10,122 nt of DNA. Origin: Actinomycetota bacterium (GTDB taxonomy: Bacteria > Actinomycetota > Actinomycetes > Nanopelagicales > Nanopelagicaceae). Both the position numbers and the translations under genes were made by a program. The notes under the pieces are model-generated. The model ran no database searches, was not told the DNA's origin, and worked only from the letters and a program-made list of their open reading frames with translations. Of this stretch, positions 1 through 6,860 are shown in pieces. The stretch's first letter is position 1. Each line of letters begins with the position of its first letter. The stretch spans positions 1-10,122 of the forward strand of contig WLNU01000033.1 of the NCBI GenBank assembly GCA_009699645.1. The letters run 5' to 3'.

Positions 1-300
1 ATCATGCAAGAAGTTGTTCGTTCTGGCAAAACCCTTCAAGAGCTCGCTGCAACTATGGTGCGCTTCCCACAAGTTTTAATAAATGTTAAAGATGTTAAAA
101 AAGAAAAGCTTCAAGAATCAGCTGCAATCTCAACGGCAGTAAAGGCGGCCGAAGATCGGCTTGGAGATAGTGGGCGAGTTTTACTGCGAGCATCTGGTAC
201 AGAGGCCCTCATTAGAGTCATGGTTGAGGCTGCCAGTGATAGCCTTGCCGAAGAAGTTGCTCGACAACTTGCAGATATTGTAAAAAGCGAACTGGGGTAA
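1..300 (+). CDS. glmM: Phosphoglucosamine mutase, C-terminal end (partial at left edge)
   Basis: GlmM converts glucosamine-6-phosphate to glucosamine-1-phosphate in the cytoplasm, between the GlmS and GlmU steps of UDP-GlcNAc synthesis. Only the last ~99 codons are present; the frame is open from base 1 and ends with TAA at 298-300. Visible is the phosphohexomutase C-terminal domain (domain IV): the stretch MVRFPQVLINV and then the phosphate-binding motif RASGTEALIRVMVEA (about bases 187-231), where the R-x-S-G-T-E residues grip the substrate phosphate. The catalytic serine and metal-binding loops lie upstream, outside the window. glmS follows after 6 bases, which supports GlmM rather than another hexose phosphomutase. 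The identity is firm for the family and strong for the specific enzyme because of that neighbour. Confidence 0.93.
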   Translation: MMQEVVRSGKTLQELAATMVRFPQVLINVKDVKKEKLQESAAISTAVKAAEDRLGDSGRVLLRASGTEALIRVMVEAASDSLAEEVARQLADIVKSELG

Positions 301-306
301 GAGTCT

Positions 307-2145
307 ATGTGCGGAATTGTGGGTTACAGTGGGCCACAATCTGCAGCTACGCCCCTGATTGAAGGTCTACGCCGACTTGAATACCGCGGTTATGACTCAG
401 CAGGTATCGCACTGGGAACTCCGGAAAAGTTATTTATAAAGAAAAAAGCTGGCAAGCTCACAAACCTTGAAAACTCTTTAGATTCATCTCTTCCAATAGT
501 TCACTCTGGAATCGGTCATACACGCTGGGCAACTCATGGCGGACCAACCGATGAGAACGCACATCCGCATGTAGATAACGAGGGCAAGCTCGCAATTATC
601 CATAATGGAATTATTGAGAACTACTCAGAGCTGCGTAAAGAGCTTGAAACTCGAGGGCACAAGTTTTCATCTGAAACAGATACTGAATCAGTTGCACATT
701 TACTCAGCGATCTTCGCAAGGAGCATCATGGAGATTTAGCGGCAGCGATGCGTGAGGCGGTAAAGGCACTTCGTGGCTCATTCACCCTTGTTGCAATTCA
801 CGCCGATGCCCCAGATATTGTCGTTGGCGTTCGCCGCAACTCTCCGCTCGTTGTCGGTCTTGGCGTGGGTGAGAACTTTATGGCCTCTGATGTCGCCGCC
901 TTCATCGACTACACCAAGCGCGCTGTAGAGCTTGGTCAGGATGAAGTAGTAACTATTACGCCGACAACGGTTGTTATCACTGATCTGAATGGCCTCTTAG
1001 TAAAACCCAAAGAGTATGAAATCTCATGGGATGCAACGGCTGCACAAAAAGGTGGCTTCACGCACTTTATGCTCAAAGAGATCTTTGAGCAGCCTAAGGC
1101 AGTAGCAGATACCTTGATTGGTCGCTTGAGTGATAATAAGCAGATTGTTTTAGATGAGTTGCGAATGAGTGCCGATGAGATTCGATCATTAAAAAAGATA
1201 ACTGTTATCGCATGCGGAACCGCTTATCACGCAGGAATGGTTGCGAAATACGCCATTGAAAAATGGGCAAAAATTCCCGTAGAGGTTGAGATTGCAAGTG
1301 AGTTTCGCTACCGAGACCCAATTATTGGCTCAGATACCTTAGTCATTGCGATATCCCAATCAGGTGAAACGATGGATACGTTGATGGCTGTGCGTCATGC
1401 TAAAGCGGCAGGTGCTCGCGTATTAGCGATCTGTAATACAAACTCCTCAACGATCCCACGTGAATCAGATGCCGTTCTCTACACCCATGCCGGTCCAGAA
1501 ATCGCAGTAGCATCGACTAAGGCGCTGTTGACTCAGATGATTGCCGTTTACTTAATTGGCCTGCACTTAGCTCAAGTAAATGGATCACTTAAAGATACAG
1601 AAGTAGTAGAGCTCTATGCCGAACTTCTGGCACTTCCAGGCAAGATTGAACAGATTCTTGAAACCGTTGAACCATTACGTGAATTAACTCGCAGTTTTGC
1701 CGATAATAATATTGTCCTATTTCTAGGTAGAAATATTGGATATCCAGTTGCACTTGAAGGCGCCTTGAAGTTAAAGGAGCTTGCATATATTCACGCTGAA
1801 GGTTTTGCAGGTGGTGAGTTAAAGCATGGTCCCATCGCTTTGATTGATAAAGGCACACCAGTAATTGCAATTTTTCCGCCCGGCCACGAACACGCCCTCG
1901 ATGAAAAGATGCAGAGCAATATTCAAGAGGTAAAGGCACGCGGTGCCCGTGTCATCGTGATTGCCCAAGAGGGTGCACACGTTGAAGGTGTCGAACACAT
2001 CATTCGAATCCCGGTAGCACCTGCACTCTTTCAGCCAGTTCTTGCAACGGTTCCACTGCAAGTCTTTGCCTATGAGATGGCGGTTGCACGGGGAAATGAT
2101 GTAGATCAGCCAAGAAATTTGGCTAAATCTGTCACGGTTGAATAA
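307..2145 (+). CDS. glmS: Glutamine--fructose-6-phosphate aminotransferase (isomerizing)
   Basis: GlmS makes glucosamine-6-phosphate from fructose-6-phosphate and glutamine, the entry step to amino sugars for peptidoglycan. The 612-residue length is normal for the family. The N-terminal Ntn glutaminase domain (about 1-240) starts MCGIVGYSG, with Cys2 as the nucleophile once Met is removed, and contains HTRWATHG (71-78) and NGIIEN (100-105). The isomerase half has two SIS domains: CGTAYHAG from Cys303, SQSGET (350-355), STKALL (403-408) and the EGFAGGELKHGP loop (498-509). The C-tail LAKSVTVE (605-612) carries the conserved active-site lysine. No glmS-ribozyme-like leader is possible, since the start is 6 bases after the glmM stop. 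A GGGG run at 294-297 is the only Shine-Dalgarno-like sequence. Its TAA abuts the next ATG (TAAATG), which implies one transcript. Confidence 0.98.
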   Translation: MCGIVGYSGPQSAATPLIEGLRRLEYRGYDSAGIALGTPEKLFIKKKAGKLTNLENSLDSSLPIVHSGIGHTRWATHGGPTDENAHPHVDNEGKLAIIHNGIIENYSELRKELETRGHKFSSETDTESVAHLLSDLRKEHHGDLAAAMREAVKALRGSFTLVAIHADAPDIVVGVRRNSPLVVGLGVGENFMASDVAAFIDYTKRAVELGQDEVVTITPTTVVITDLNGLLVKPKEYEISWDATAAQKGGFTHFMLKEIFEQPKAVADTLIGRLSDNKQIVLDELRMSADEIRSLKKITVIACGTAYHAGMVAKYAIEKWAKIPVEVEIASEFRYRDPIIGSDTLVIAISQSGETMDTLMAVRHAKAAGARVLAICNTNSSTIPRESDAVLYTHAGPEIAVASTKALLTQMIAVYLIGLHLAQVNGSLKDTEVVELYAELLALPGKIEQILETVEPLRELTRSFADNNIVLFLGRNIGYPVALEGALKLKELAYIHAEGFAGGELKHGPIALIDKGTPVIAIFPPGHEHALDEKMQSNIQEVKARGARVIVIAQEGAHVEGVEHIIRIPVAPALFQPVLATVPLQVFAYEMAVARGNDVDQPRNLAKSVTVE

Positions 2146-2796
2146 ATGCGCAAAGTCCAGATGTTTCGCGCCCTTCGCTGGGCATCACTCTTGTTCCTTG
2201 GATTTCTTCTCGTTACCCAACAGGTTTTGAGTAATGGTCCACTCGTTAATTTCGATAATGATGTTAATCGCACCAACCGCCCACGCTTTGATGGCTTTTC
2301 TGGTTTTCTTTTAAGACGCCTTGATGATTTAGGTTTGCGCTGGTTGACTGCCACGGTTTTACTCCTTGCCGCTGCCTACATCGCATATAAATTTAAAACG
2401 TGGCGTCCACTTAATTTGGCAGTTCTTTCATTGCTAGCTCTCAATTTAGTTGTCGGGGTTTTTAAACTCTTTTTGGGTCGTACCAAACCCCGTGACGGTA
2501 TCGATTTAATACATGCTGGGGGAATGTCATATCCAAGTGGTCATGCATCGAATGCAGTTCTATCATGGGGAATTTTGGCCTACTTGATTTATAGATATGC
2601 AAAGGTTGATAGATATCAGGGCCGCCTAGCTAGTGCAGGGGTTGTAACAATTTCATTAACTATTTGCATCGTCTCCCTGATTCGTCACACACATTGGTTT
2701 ACCGATTTGCTGGGTGGCCTCTTTATCGGCAGTGCATTATTGGTCGCGGTCATCGCAGTAGATCGCTACGTTCCCTCTAAGAGCCAACTGCACTAG
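2146..2796 (+). CDS. PAP2-family membrane phosphatase (lipid phosphate phosphatase)
   Basis: This is a 216-residue integral membrane protein of the PAP2 / phosphatidic acid phosphatase type 2 superfamily. Hydrophobic segments lie near 12-28, 66-82, 90-108, 135-150, 163-178 and 190-206. The three family motifs can be recognised but are not textbook. Motif 1 is K107-x6-K114-P115 (the usual form is K-x6-R-P). Motif 2 is PSGH at 130-133, with His133 as acid/base. Motif 3 contains H183-x3-D187, with His183 the expected nucleophile, but Ser177 sits where the usual Arg would be and the nearest Arg is 180. The family dephosphorylates undecaprenyl pyrophosphate, phosphatidic acid or phosphatidylglycerol phosphate; the substrate cannot be read here. 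Lying between glmS and acpS suggests an envelope-lipid role (inference). The start is the ATG directly after the glmS stop; Met6 is an alternative. Confidence 0.88.
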   Translation: MRKVQMFRALRWASLLFLGFLLVTQQVLSNGPLVNFDNDVNRTNRPRFDGFSGFLLRRLDDLGLRWLTATVLLLAAAYIAYKFKTWRPLNLAVLSLLALNLVVGVFKLFLGRTKPRDGIDLIHAGGMSYPSGHASNAVLSWGILAYLIYRYAKVDRYQGRLASAGVVTISLTICIVSLIRHTHWFTDLLGGLFIGSALLVAVIAVDRYVPSKSQLH

Positions 2797-2806
2797 ACTC
2801 AACGCC

Positions 2807-3148
2807 ATGATTGATGGAATCGGCATTGATGTCGTCGATATCGAGCGCTTCACATCCTCACTGGAGCGAACACCTGGGTTACTTGAAAAACTTTTTACCC
2901 CCGCAGAGCGCACAAAGCCAGTTGCATCACTGGCAGCACGCTTTGCGGCAAAAGAAGCGCTGGCTAAAGCTTTGAGTGCAGGCAAGGGTTTGCCGTGGCA
3001 CGATGCAGAAGTTGTTAATTTAGAGAGCGGAAAACCAGTATTTATCTTTCGCGGTGAAATCGCTGATTTAGTAGATGGCGCAGATGTTCACTTATCTCTC
3101 TCCCACGATGCTGGAATCGCATCGGCGATGGTCATAGTGGAGCGGTGA
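2807..3148 (+). CDS. acpS: Holo-[acyl-carrier-protein] synthase
   Basis: AcpS transfers 4'-phosphopantetheine from CoA to the serine of acyl carrier protein, activating fatty-acid synthesis. At 113 residues it is typical of the short trimeric AcpS class. The N-terminal motif [12 protein letters not shown] (4-15) supplies the magnesium-binding Asp8. The second motif, [13 protein letters not shown] (44-56), supplies Glu50 and the CoA-binding Lys49. HLSLSHD (95-101) is the conserved C-terminal motif. It begins 10 bases after the PAP2 stop, with no clear ribosome binding site, and its TGA at 3146-3148 lies just before the alr start. Position beside alr is common in Gram-positive bacteria. No NAD(P)H-hydrate repair gene follows it, although that gene often does in this neighbourhood. 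Confidence 0.96.
   Translation: MIDGIGIDVVDIERFTSSLERTPGLLEKLFTPAERTKPVASLAARFAAKEALAKALSAGKGLPWHDAEVVNLESGKPVFIFRGEIADLVDGADVHLSLSHDAGIASAMVIVER
3139..3142 (+). promoter_or_regulatory. Ribosome binding site deciding the alr start
   Basis: GGAG inside the last codons of acpS is 8 bases from the ATG at 3151 and only 2 bases from the GTG at 3145. The spacing favours the ATG as the alr start. Confidence 0.5.
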
Positions 3149-3150
3149 TA

Positions 3151-4254
3151 ATGGAGCACCGTGCCGAAGCCAGAATTGATCTTGCGGCGATCGCTGCAAA
3201 TATTTCACACCTAAAAACAGTCAGCGGCGTGGATCTATTGGCTGTAGTAAAAGCCGATGCCTATGGTCATGGATTAATCGAAGTTGGTTTAGCAGTGGAA
3301 AAAAGCGGTGCTGACTGGTTAGGCGTTGCCTTACTAGAAGAGGCGATTGCACTGCGCACGCATGGAGTTCGTATTCCAATTCTTGCCTGGCTTGTATCAC
3401 CAGGATCAGATTTTAGAGCTGCACACAATCATGATATTGATATTGCAGTCTCATCTATCGCCGCCTTTAAGGAAGTCGCTGCACTCAAATCACGTGTACG
3501 TATACATATTGAAGTTGATACTGGAATGACACGGGGCGGATTTTTAGATGAGTGGGATGAGTTCTTAACTTTAGATTTTTCACAGGTAGATGTCGTAGGC
3601 GTTTTCTCTCACTTTGCCCGCGCCGATGAACCTGGCGAGAGGCAGAATGCCGATCAACTCAATCGCTTTAATACAATGATTGCAGATCTTGCCGCCGTCG
3701 GGATCAATCCACCGATAAAGCATCTCTCTAACTCTGCAGCAACTCTTAAAAATCCTGATGCCACATTTAATTTAGTGCGAACTGGAATTGCGATGTATGG
3801 ATTATCACCTGATATAAAAACTCTTGGTGATAGTAAGAGTTTAGCTTTGAAACCCGCTATGCAACTTCGGGCAAAGCTATATCTTGTAAAGAGAGTTCCT
3901 GCAGGATCAAAGGTTGGATATGGTGCAACGGCCGTTACATCAGAGCAGACCTATCTTGGAGTTGTTGCAATGGGATATGCCGATGGAATTCCACGGATTG
4001 CGCAGGGTGCCGGTGTCTTCTTCGATGGCAAACGTGCGCCGATAATTGGTCGAGTTTCAATGGATCAATTTGTAGTCGATCTCGGCGCCGCAACCACAGC
4101 CGTAGCAGGGGATTGGACCATCGTCTTTGGTGATGGATCTGGTGGTGAGTACACAGCCGATGACTGGGGCGCAGCATCTCAATCTATTAATTATGAAATT
4201 GTCACACGAATAGGTTCACGTGTCCCTAAAATCTACGCACCTCATCTCTACTAA
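3151..4254 (+). CDS. alr: Alanine racemase
   Basis: Alr is a PLP enzyme that interconverts L- and D-alanine, supplying D-Ala for peptidoglycan. Numbering from the ATG at 3151 gives 367 residues. The PLP-binding lysine is Lys34 in VVKADAYGHG, at the head of the TIM barrel. The second catalytic base is Tyr257 in VGYGATAV. MGYADGIPR (274-282) is the phosphate-binding loop, and GRVSMDQFVVDLG (300-312) is a C-terminal beta-domain signature. I chose the ATG at 3151 because GGAG at 3139-3142 lies 8 bases before it. A GTG at 3145 would overlap the acpS TGA as GTGA and add two residues, but the same GGAG would then be only 2 bases away. The protein is full length and all key residues are present. Confidence 0.96.
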   Translation: MEHRAEARIDLAAIAANISHLKTVSGVDLLAVVKADAYGHGLIEVGLAVEKSGADWLGVALLEEAIALRTHGVRIPILAWLVSPGSDFRAAHNHDIDIAVSSIAAFKEVAALKSRVRIHIEVDTGMTRGGFLDEWDEFLTLDFSQVDVVGVFSHFARADEPGERQNADQLNRFNTMIADLAAVGINPPIKHLSNSAATLKNPDATFNLVRTGIAMYGLSPDIKTLGDSKSLALKPAMQLRAKLYLVKRVPAGSKVGYGATAVTSEQTYLGVVAMGYADGIPRIAQGAGVFFDGKRAPIIGRVSMDQFVVDLGAATTAVAGDWTIVFGDGSGGEYTADDWGAASQSINYEIVTRIGSRVPKIYAPHLY

Positions 4255-4273
4255 AAATGCAGCACCCTACATC

Positions 4274-4294
4274 GAGAGAGTTAATGTCTCCCTC
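4274..4294 (+). promoter_or_regulatory. Possible hairpin over the ribosome site of a leader ORF before tsaE
   Basis: The purine run GAGAGAG (4274-4280) can pair with CTCCCTC (4288-4294): six base pairs and one A-C mismatch, with a 7-base loop, TTAATGT, that holds the leader ATG at 4284. GAGAGAG is also the only Shine-Dalgarno-like sequence in the 55-base alr-tsaE gap, so folding would hide it. The pairing is read directly from the sequence; any regulatory role is inference. Confidence 0.3.
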
Positions 4295-4313
4295 CTTTAC
4301 TCTTAGCAAATGA
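4284..4313 (+). CDS. Possible nine-codon leader ORF coupled to tsaE
   Basis: ATG at 4284 opens MSPSFTLSK and closes with TGA at 4311-4313. That TGA overlaps the tsaE ATG (4310-4312) as ATGA, the same arrangement that joins every later gene pair of this block. A purine-rich GAGAGAG lies 3 bases upstream. tsaE itself has only a pyrimidine-rich tract in front, so ribosomes may arrive through this minicistron. The peptide matches nothing I recognise, and coding potential cannot be judged from nine codons. Chance is a real alternative. Confidence 0.3.
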   Translation: MSPSFTLSK

Positions 4314-4744
4314 TTACAGTTGCAACGGCCGAAGATATGCATCAACTTGGCATGCAACTATCAGCCCATCTACGTGCAGGTGATCTCATTCTTATTAATG
4401 GCCCACTTGGCGCAGGTAAAACTGTACTAACTCAAGGCATCGGCAAAGGCCTAGGGATTTCAGATATCACATCGCCCACTTTTGTTATCTCTCGTGTACA
4501 CAAAGCTGCTCTGCCCATTATTCACGTCGATGCCTATCGCTTACTCGATACCGCTAACCCAAGCCTTTACTTAGATGATTTAGATCTAGACATTAAAAAC
4601 TCGGTCACAGTTATCGAATGGGGTGGGGCAGAATCTGCGGGCCTTAGTGAAGATCGTTTGGAAATTTTAATTGATAGAAGTGAAGATGTTAGAAGAGTTG
4701 ATATCACATGTGTAGGTAAGCGCTGGGCGGGGTTTACATTATGA
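4310..4744 (+). CDS. tsaE: tRNA t6A biosynthesis ATPase TsaE
   Basis: TsaE is the P-loop ATPase that works with TsaB and TsaD to make N6-threonylcarbamoyladenosine at position 37 of ANN-decoding tRNAs. It is 144 residues, usual for the family. The Walker A motif is GPLGAGKT at 31-38 (Lys37, Thr38). SPTFVI (55-60) is the switch segment, HVDAYRL (72-78) carries a conserved Asp74, and VIEWG (101-105) is the family's signature Glu-Trp. The ATG at 4310 is the first possible start, because an in-frame TAG lies at 4304-4306. No Shine-Dalgarno precedes it; the upstream sequence is pyrimidine-rich. The TGA overlaps the tsaB ATG by four bases (4741-4744), implying coupled translation. Confidence 0.96.
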   Translation: MITVATAEDMHQLGMQLSAHLRAGDLILINGPLGAGKTVLTQGIGKGLGISDITSPTFVISRVHKAALPIIHVDAYRLLDTANPSLYLDDLDLDIKNSVTVIEWGGAESAGLSEDRLEILIDRSEDVRRVDITCVGKRWAGFTL

Positions 4745-5277
4745 GCATCACATTAGTAATTGATACATCTACCTCACGTACTTCTGTCGGCATTATCAAA
4801 GATGGTGCATTGATCTGGAGTGGTTTTAAAGATGGAGCGACTGCTCATGGGCCTGCGCTTCCCGCACTTGTCCAAGAGGCAATCACAGGTCAAAGTATTG
4901 ATGAGGTCGTTGTTGGTATGGGCCCTGGGCCTTTCACGGGTTTACGTATTGGTATTGCATTCGCGCACAGCTTCGCATTAGCACGCAATATTTCCGTACG
5001 CGGTGTTTGCTCACTTGATGCTATTGCAGCACAAGTAGATGAAAAGGATTTTATTGTCACGGTAGATGCGCGGCGCAAAGAGGTTTACTGGGCTCGCTAT
5101 AAAGAGGGAGTTCGAGTAGGAAAACCAGCGGTTAATTTTCCATCAGAGGTTTCAGGGGCGCAGGTATATGCAGATCTCTACCCAAATCTATTAGCAATGG
5201 CTGGCTTGAGTGGCAACATCACAGAGCCGATTTATTTACGTCATCCAGATGCAGTTGCAACAGCGGATAGACCATGA
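4741..5277 (+). CDS. tsaB: tRNA t6A biosynthesis protein TsaB (compact)
   Basis: TsaB is the catalytically inactive ASKHA-fold partner that dimerises with TsaD in the t6A complex. Evidence is the N-terminal LVIDTSTSRTSVGII (5-19), the glycine-rich GMGPGPFTGLRIG (59-71), VDARRKEVYWARY (108-120) and the C-terminal IYLRHPDAV (164-172). At 178 residues it is clearly shorter than E. coli TsaB (231). The N-terminal dimerisation lobe and the terminal YLR-PDA motif are kept, so the missing length must come from the second lobe. No frameshift is visible. It overlaps both neighbours by ATGA, tsaE upstream and rimI downstream (5274-5277). Annotations sometimes label this family a peptidase or YeaZ; no protease function is implied. 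Confidence 0.93.
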   Translation: MSITLVIDTSTSRTSVGIIKDGALIWSGFKDGATAHGPALPALVQEAITGQSIDEVVVGMGPGPFTGLRIGIAFAHSFALARNISVRGVCSLDAIAAQVDEKDFIVTVDARRKEVYWARYKEGVRVGKPAVNFPSEVSGAQVYADLYPNLLAMAGLSGNITEPIYLRHPDAVATADRP

Positions 5278-5720
5278 TTGCCTATCGCGTTGCCAATGCT
5301 TTTGACCTTCCTATCTTTGTTTCCCTCGATAAAGAGTTATTTCCGTATTCACCCTGGACCGCTGGCCAGTACAAAGAGGAGTTTTCTAGCCCTACCCGCC
5401 ACTTCGTTGTGGCCCTTGATGAACAACACAGCATCATCGGATACGCCGGGGTATTTGCACCAGGTGCGACAGAGGCAGATATCTTGACGGTGGGAGTGGT
5501 TCCGGGCCACCGCGGAAAAGGCATTGCCAAAGCACTTATGGCCCTAATTACCGATTGGGCTTGTGGCCAAGGATCAACGGCAATGATGCTTGAGGTGAAG
5601 GCGGATAACGCCAGGGCAATCGGTTTGTATGAATCATTGGGGTATTTAAAACTCAATGTACGTAAGGATTATTTTGGTGCTGGCCTTGATGCCCAAGTAA
5701 TGCGATTGGAGCTCTCATGA
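5274..5720 (+). CDS. rimI: Ribosomal protein S18 alanine N-acetyltransferase (GNAT family)
   Basis: RimI moves an acetyl group from acetyl-CoA to protein N-termini, classically ribosomal protein bS18. The 148-residue protein is a single GNAT domain. Motif [18 protein letters not shown] (73-89), contains the R-G-K-G-I-A pyrophosphate-binding loop. Motif [20 protein letters not shown] (106-124), carries the Tyr119 expected to protonate the leaving CoA. Start and stop each form an ATGA overlap (tsaB before, tsaD after). Position between tsaB and tsaD is typical of Gram-positive bacteria and is the main reason to prefer RimI over an unspecified GNAT enzyme. The true substrate is not shown by sequence. 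Confidence 0.93.
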   Translation: MIAYRVANAFDLPIFVSLDKELFPYSPWTAGQYKEEFSSPTRHFVVALDEQHSIIGYAGVFAPGATEADILTVGVVPGHRGKGIAKALMALITDWACGQGSTAMMLEVKADNARAIGLYESLGYLKLNVRKDYFGAGLDAQVMRLELS

Positions 5721-6751
5721 GCCAGCCAATTGTTTTAGGTATTGAAACATCCTGTGATGAGACCGCAGTTGGAATTGTTCGCGGGCGCACGTTATTGGCC
5801 AATGTCATCGCATCCAGTGTCGAAGAACATGCCCGCTTTGGCGGCGTTGTTCCAGAGATAGCAAGTCGTGCGCATTTAGAGGCGATGCAACCAACGATCA
5901 CACAGGCGCTAAAAATTGCCAAGATTTCACTTGCCGATGTCGATGCCGTTGCAGTTACGGCAGGTCCTGGTTTAGTTGGCGCATTATTAGTCGGAGTAGG
6001 AGCAGCTACAGGATTAGCTCTTGGCTTAGATAAACCAATCTTTGCGCTCAATCACTTAGCGGCCCACATCAGTGTTGATGTATTAACACACTCTGAAAAA
6101 TTAGAGCCAACAATCGCTTTACTCGTTAGCGGTGGTCACTCATCTCTTTTGCAAGTAGAAGACATCACAGGATCAATTATTAAACTCGGTGCAACGATGG
6201 ATGATGCAGCCGGTGAGGCATTTGATAAAATCGCCCGTGTCATGAAGTTAGGCTTTCCTGGTGGACCTGCCATTGATTCACTTGCTAAAGATGGCAGTGC
6301 CACTGCAATTGATTTTCCGCGCGGCTTAACAACATCTAATGATTGGCAGGTTCGTTCATTTGATTTCTCATTCTCTGGATTAAAGACGGCAGTTGCCAGA
6401 TATCTGGAGGCCACCCCTGATTATGCAAAGGCCAACGTTGCAGCATCTTTTCAAGAGGCGATCGTTGATGTCTTACTTCTTAAATCACTGGCAGCCTGTA
6501 AAGCAACGGGCATCGAGTCGCTACTCATCGCTGGGGGCGTGGCCGCTAACTCCCGTCTTCGCGCCCTGGCCGAGGAGCGCTGCGAGAAAGCAGGTATTCG
6601 CCTACGGATTCCTGCCCCAGGTCTATGTACCGATAACGGGGCGATGGTCGCAGCCCTTGGCTCCCTTATGGTCTCGGCCGGGCGCAGCCCCAGCCCAATC
6701 TCCTTTGACGCCGATTCCAACCTGCCAGTGGAGACCGTGAGCCTGAACTAG
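5717..6751 (+). CDS. tsaD: tRNA N6-adenosine threonylcarbamoyltransferase TsaD
   Basis: TsaD is the catalytic ASKHA protein that transfers the threonylcarbamoyl group from threonylcarbamoyl-AMP to A37 of tRNA. The 344-residue length is standard. The N-terminus has [13 protein letters not shown] (8-20). The metal-binding histidines are His113 and His117 in [14 protein letters not shown] (137-144) and AGEAFDKIA (165-173) follow, then [12 protein letters not shown] (271-282) and CTDNGAMVA (304-312), where Asp306 is the third metal ligand. The ATG at 5717 overlaps the rimI TGA. The last ~240 bases are visibly more GC-rich (60-base samples of 63-67%) than the body of the gene (48% in one sample). 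The TsaC/Sua5 partner is not in the window. Confidence 0.97.
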   Translation: MSQPIVLGIETSCDETAVGIVRGRTLLANVIASSVEEHARFGGVVPEIASRAHLEAMQPTITQALKIAKISLADVDAVAVTAGPGLVGALLVGVGAATGLALGLDKPIFALNHLAAHISVDVLTHSEKLEPTIALLVSGGHSSLLQVEDITGSIIKLGATMDDAAGEAFDKIARVMKLGFPGGPAIDSLAKDGSATAIDFPRGLTTSNDWQVRSFDFSFSGLKTAVARYLEATPDYAKANVAASFQEAIVDVLLLKSLAACKATGIESLLIAGGVAANSRLRALAEERCEKAGIRLRIPAPGLCTDNGAMVAALGSLMVSAGRSPSPISFDADSNLPVETVSLN

Positions 6752-6756
6752 CCGAT

Positions 6757-6785
6757 TTGCCGTTAGGAATACGCCCTAATACCCT
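6757..6785 (+). promoter_or_regulatory. Predicted housekeeping-type promoter of groES-groEL
   Basis: TTGCCG at 6757-6762 (-35-like) and TACCCT at 6780-6785 (-10-like, TAnnnT) are separated by 17 bases. This places the expected transcription start around 6791-6793, at the left arm of the CIRCE element, the usual arrangement for HrcA-repressed groES operons. Read by eye; no transcript evidence. Confidence 0.6.
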
Positions 6786-6790
6786 TGGCG

Positions 6791-6817
6791 TTAGCACTCA
6801 CGGGCCCACACTGCTAA
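6791..6817 (+). promoter_or_regulatory. CIRCE operator (HrcA heat-shock repressor site)
   Basis: The left arm TTAGCACTC (6791-6799) matches the CIRCE consensus exactly. A 9-base spacer follows, then CACTGCTAA (6809-6817), which matches the right arm GAGTGCTAA at 7 of 9 bases. The palindrome extends two bases further on both sides (6789-6790 with 6818-6819). HrcA binds CIRCE to repress groES-groEL at normal temperature. The position just after the -10 fits this. The two mismatches are both in the inner part of the right arm. Confidence 0.9.
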
Positions 6818-6825
6818 CGGGCCCG
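6801..6825 (+). other. GC-only hairpin in the groES 5' leader, overlapping CIRCE
   Basis: CGGGCCC (6801-6807) can pair with GGGCCCG (6819-6825): seven G-C pairs around an 11-base loop that contains the CIRCE right arm. The eight bases ACGGGCCC occur twice (6800-6807 and 6817-6824), 17 bases apart. In RNA this stem would compete with the CIRCE stem. It ends 21 bases before the groES ribosome site and does not cover it. Confidence 0.45.
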
Positions 6826-6846
6826 CACGAGGAAAACAACGCACAA

Positions 6847-6852
6847 GAGGAG
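6847..6852 (+). promoter_or_regulatory. Strong ribosome binding site of groES
   Basis: GAGGAG lies 8 bases before the ATG at 6861 and only 2 bases before the ATG at 6855. This makes 6861 the likelier start. Confidence 0.75.
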
Positions 6853-6860
6853 CTATGTAC

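Noticed and set aside
307..330. glmS ribozyme or riboswitch
   Set aside because: There are only 6 bases between glmM and glmS, leaving no room for the structure.
5653..6051. Open frame on the - strand across rimI and tsaD
   Set aside because: It lies across two well-conserved coupled genes and its protein has a biased Ala/Ser/Pro/Thr composition with no motif.
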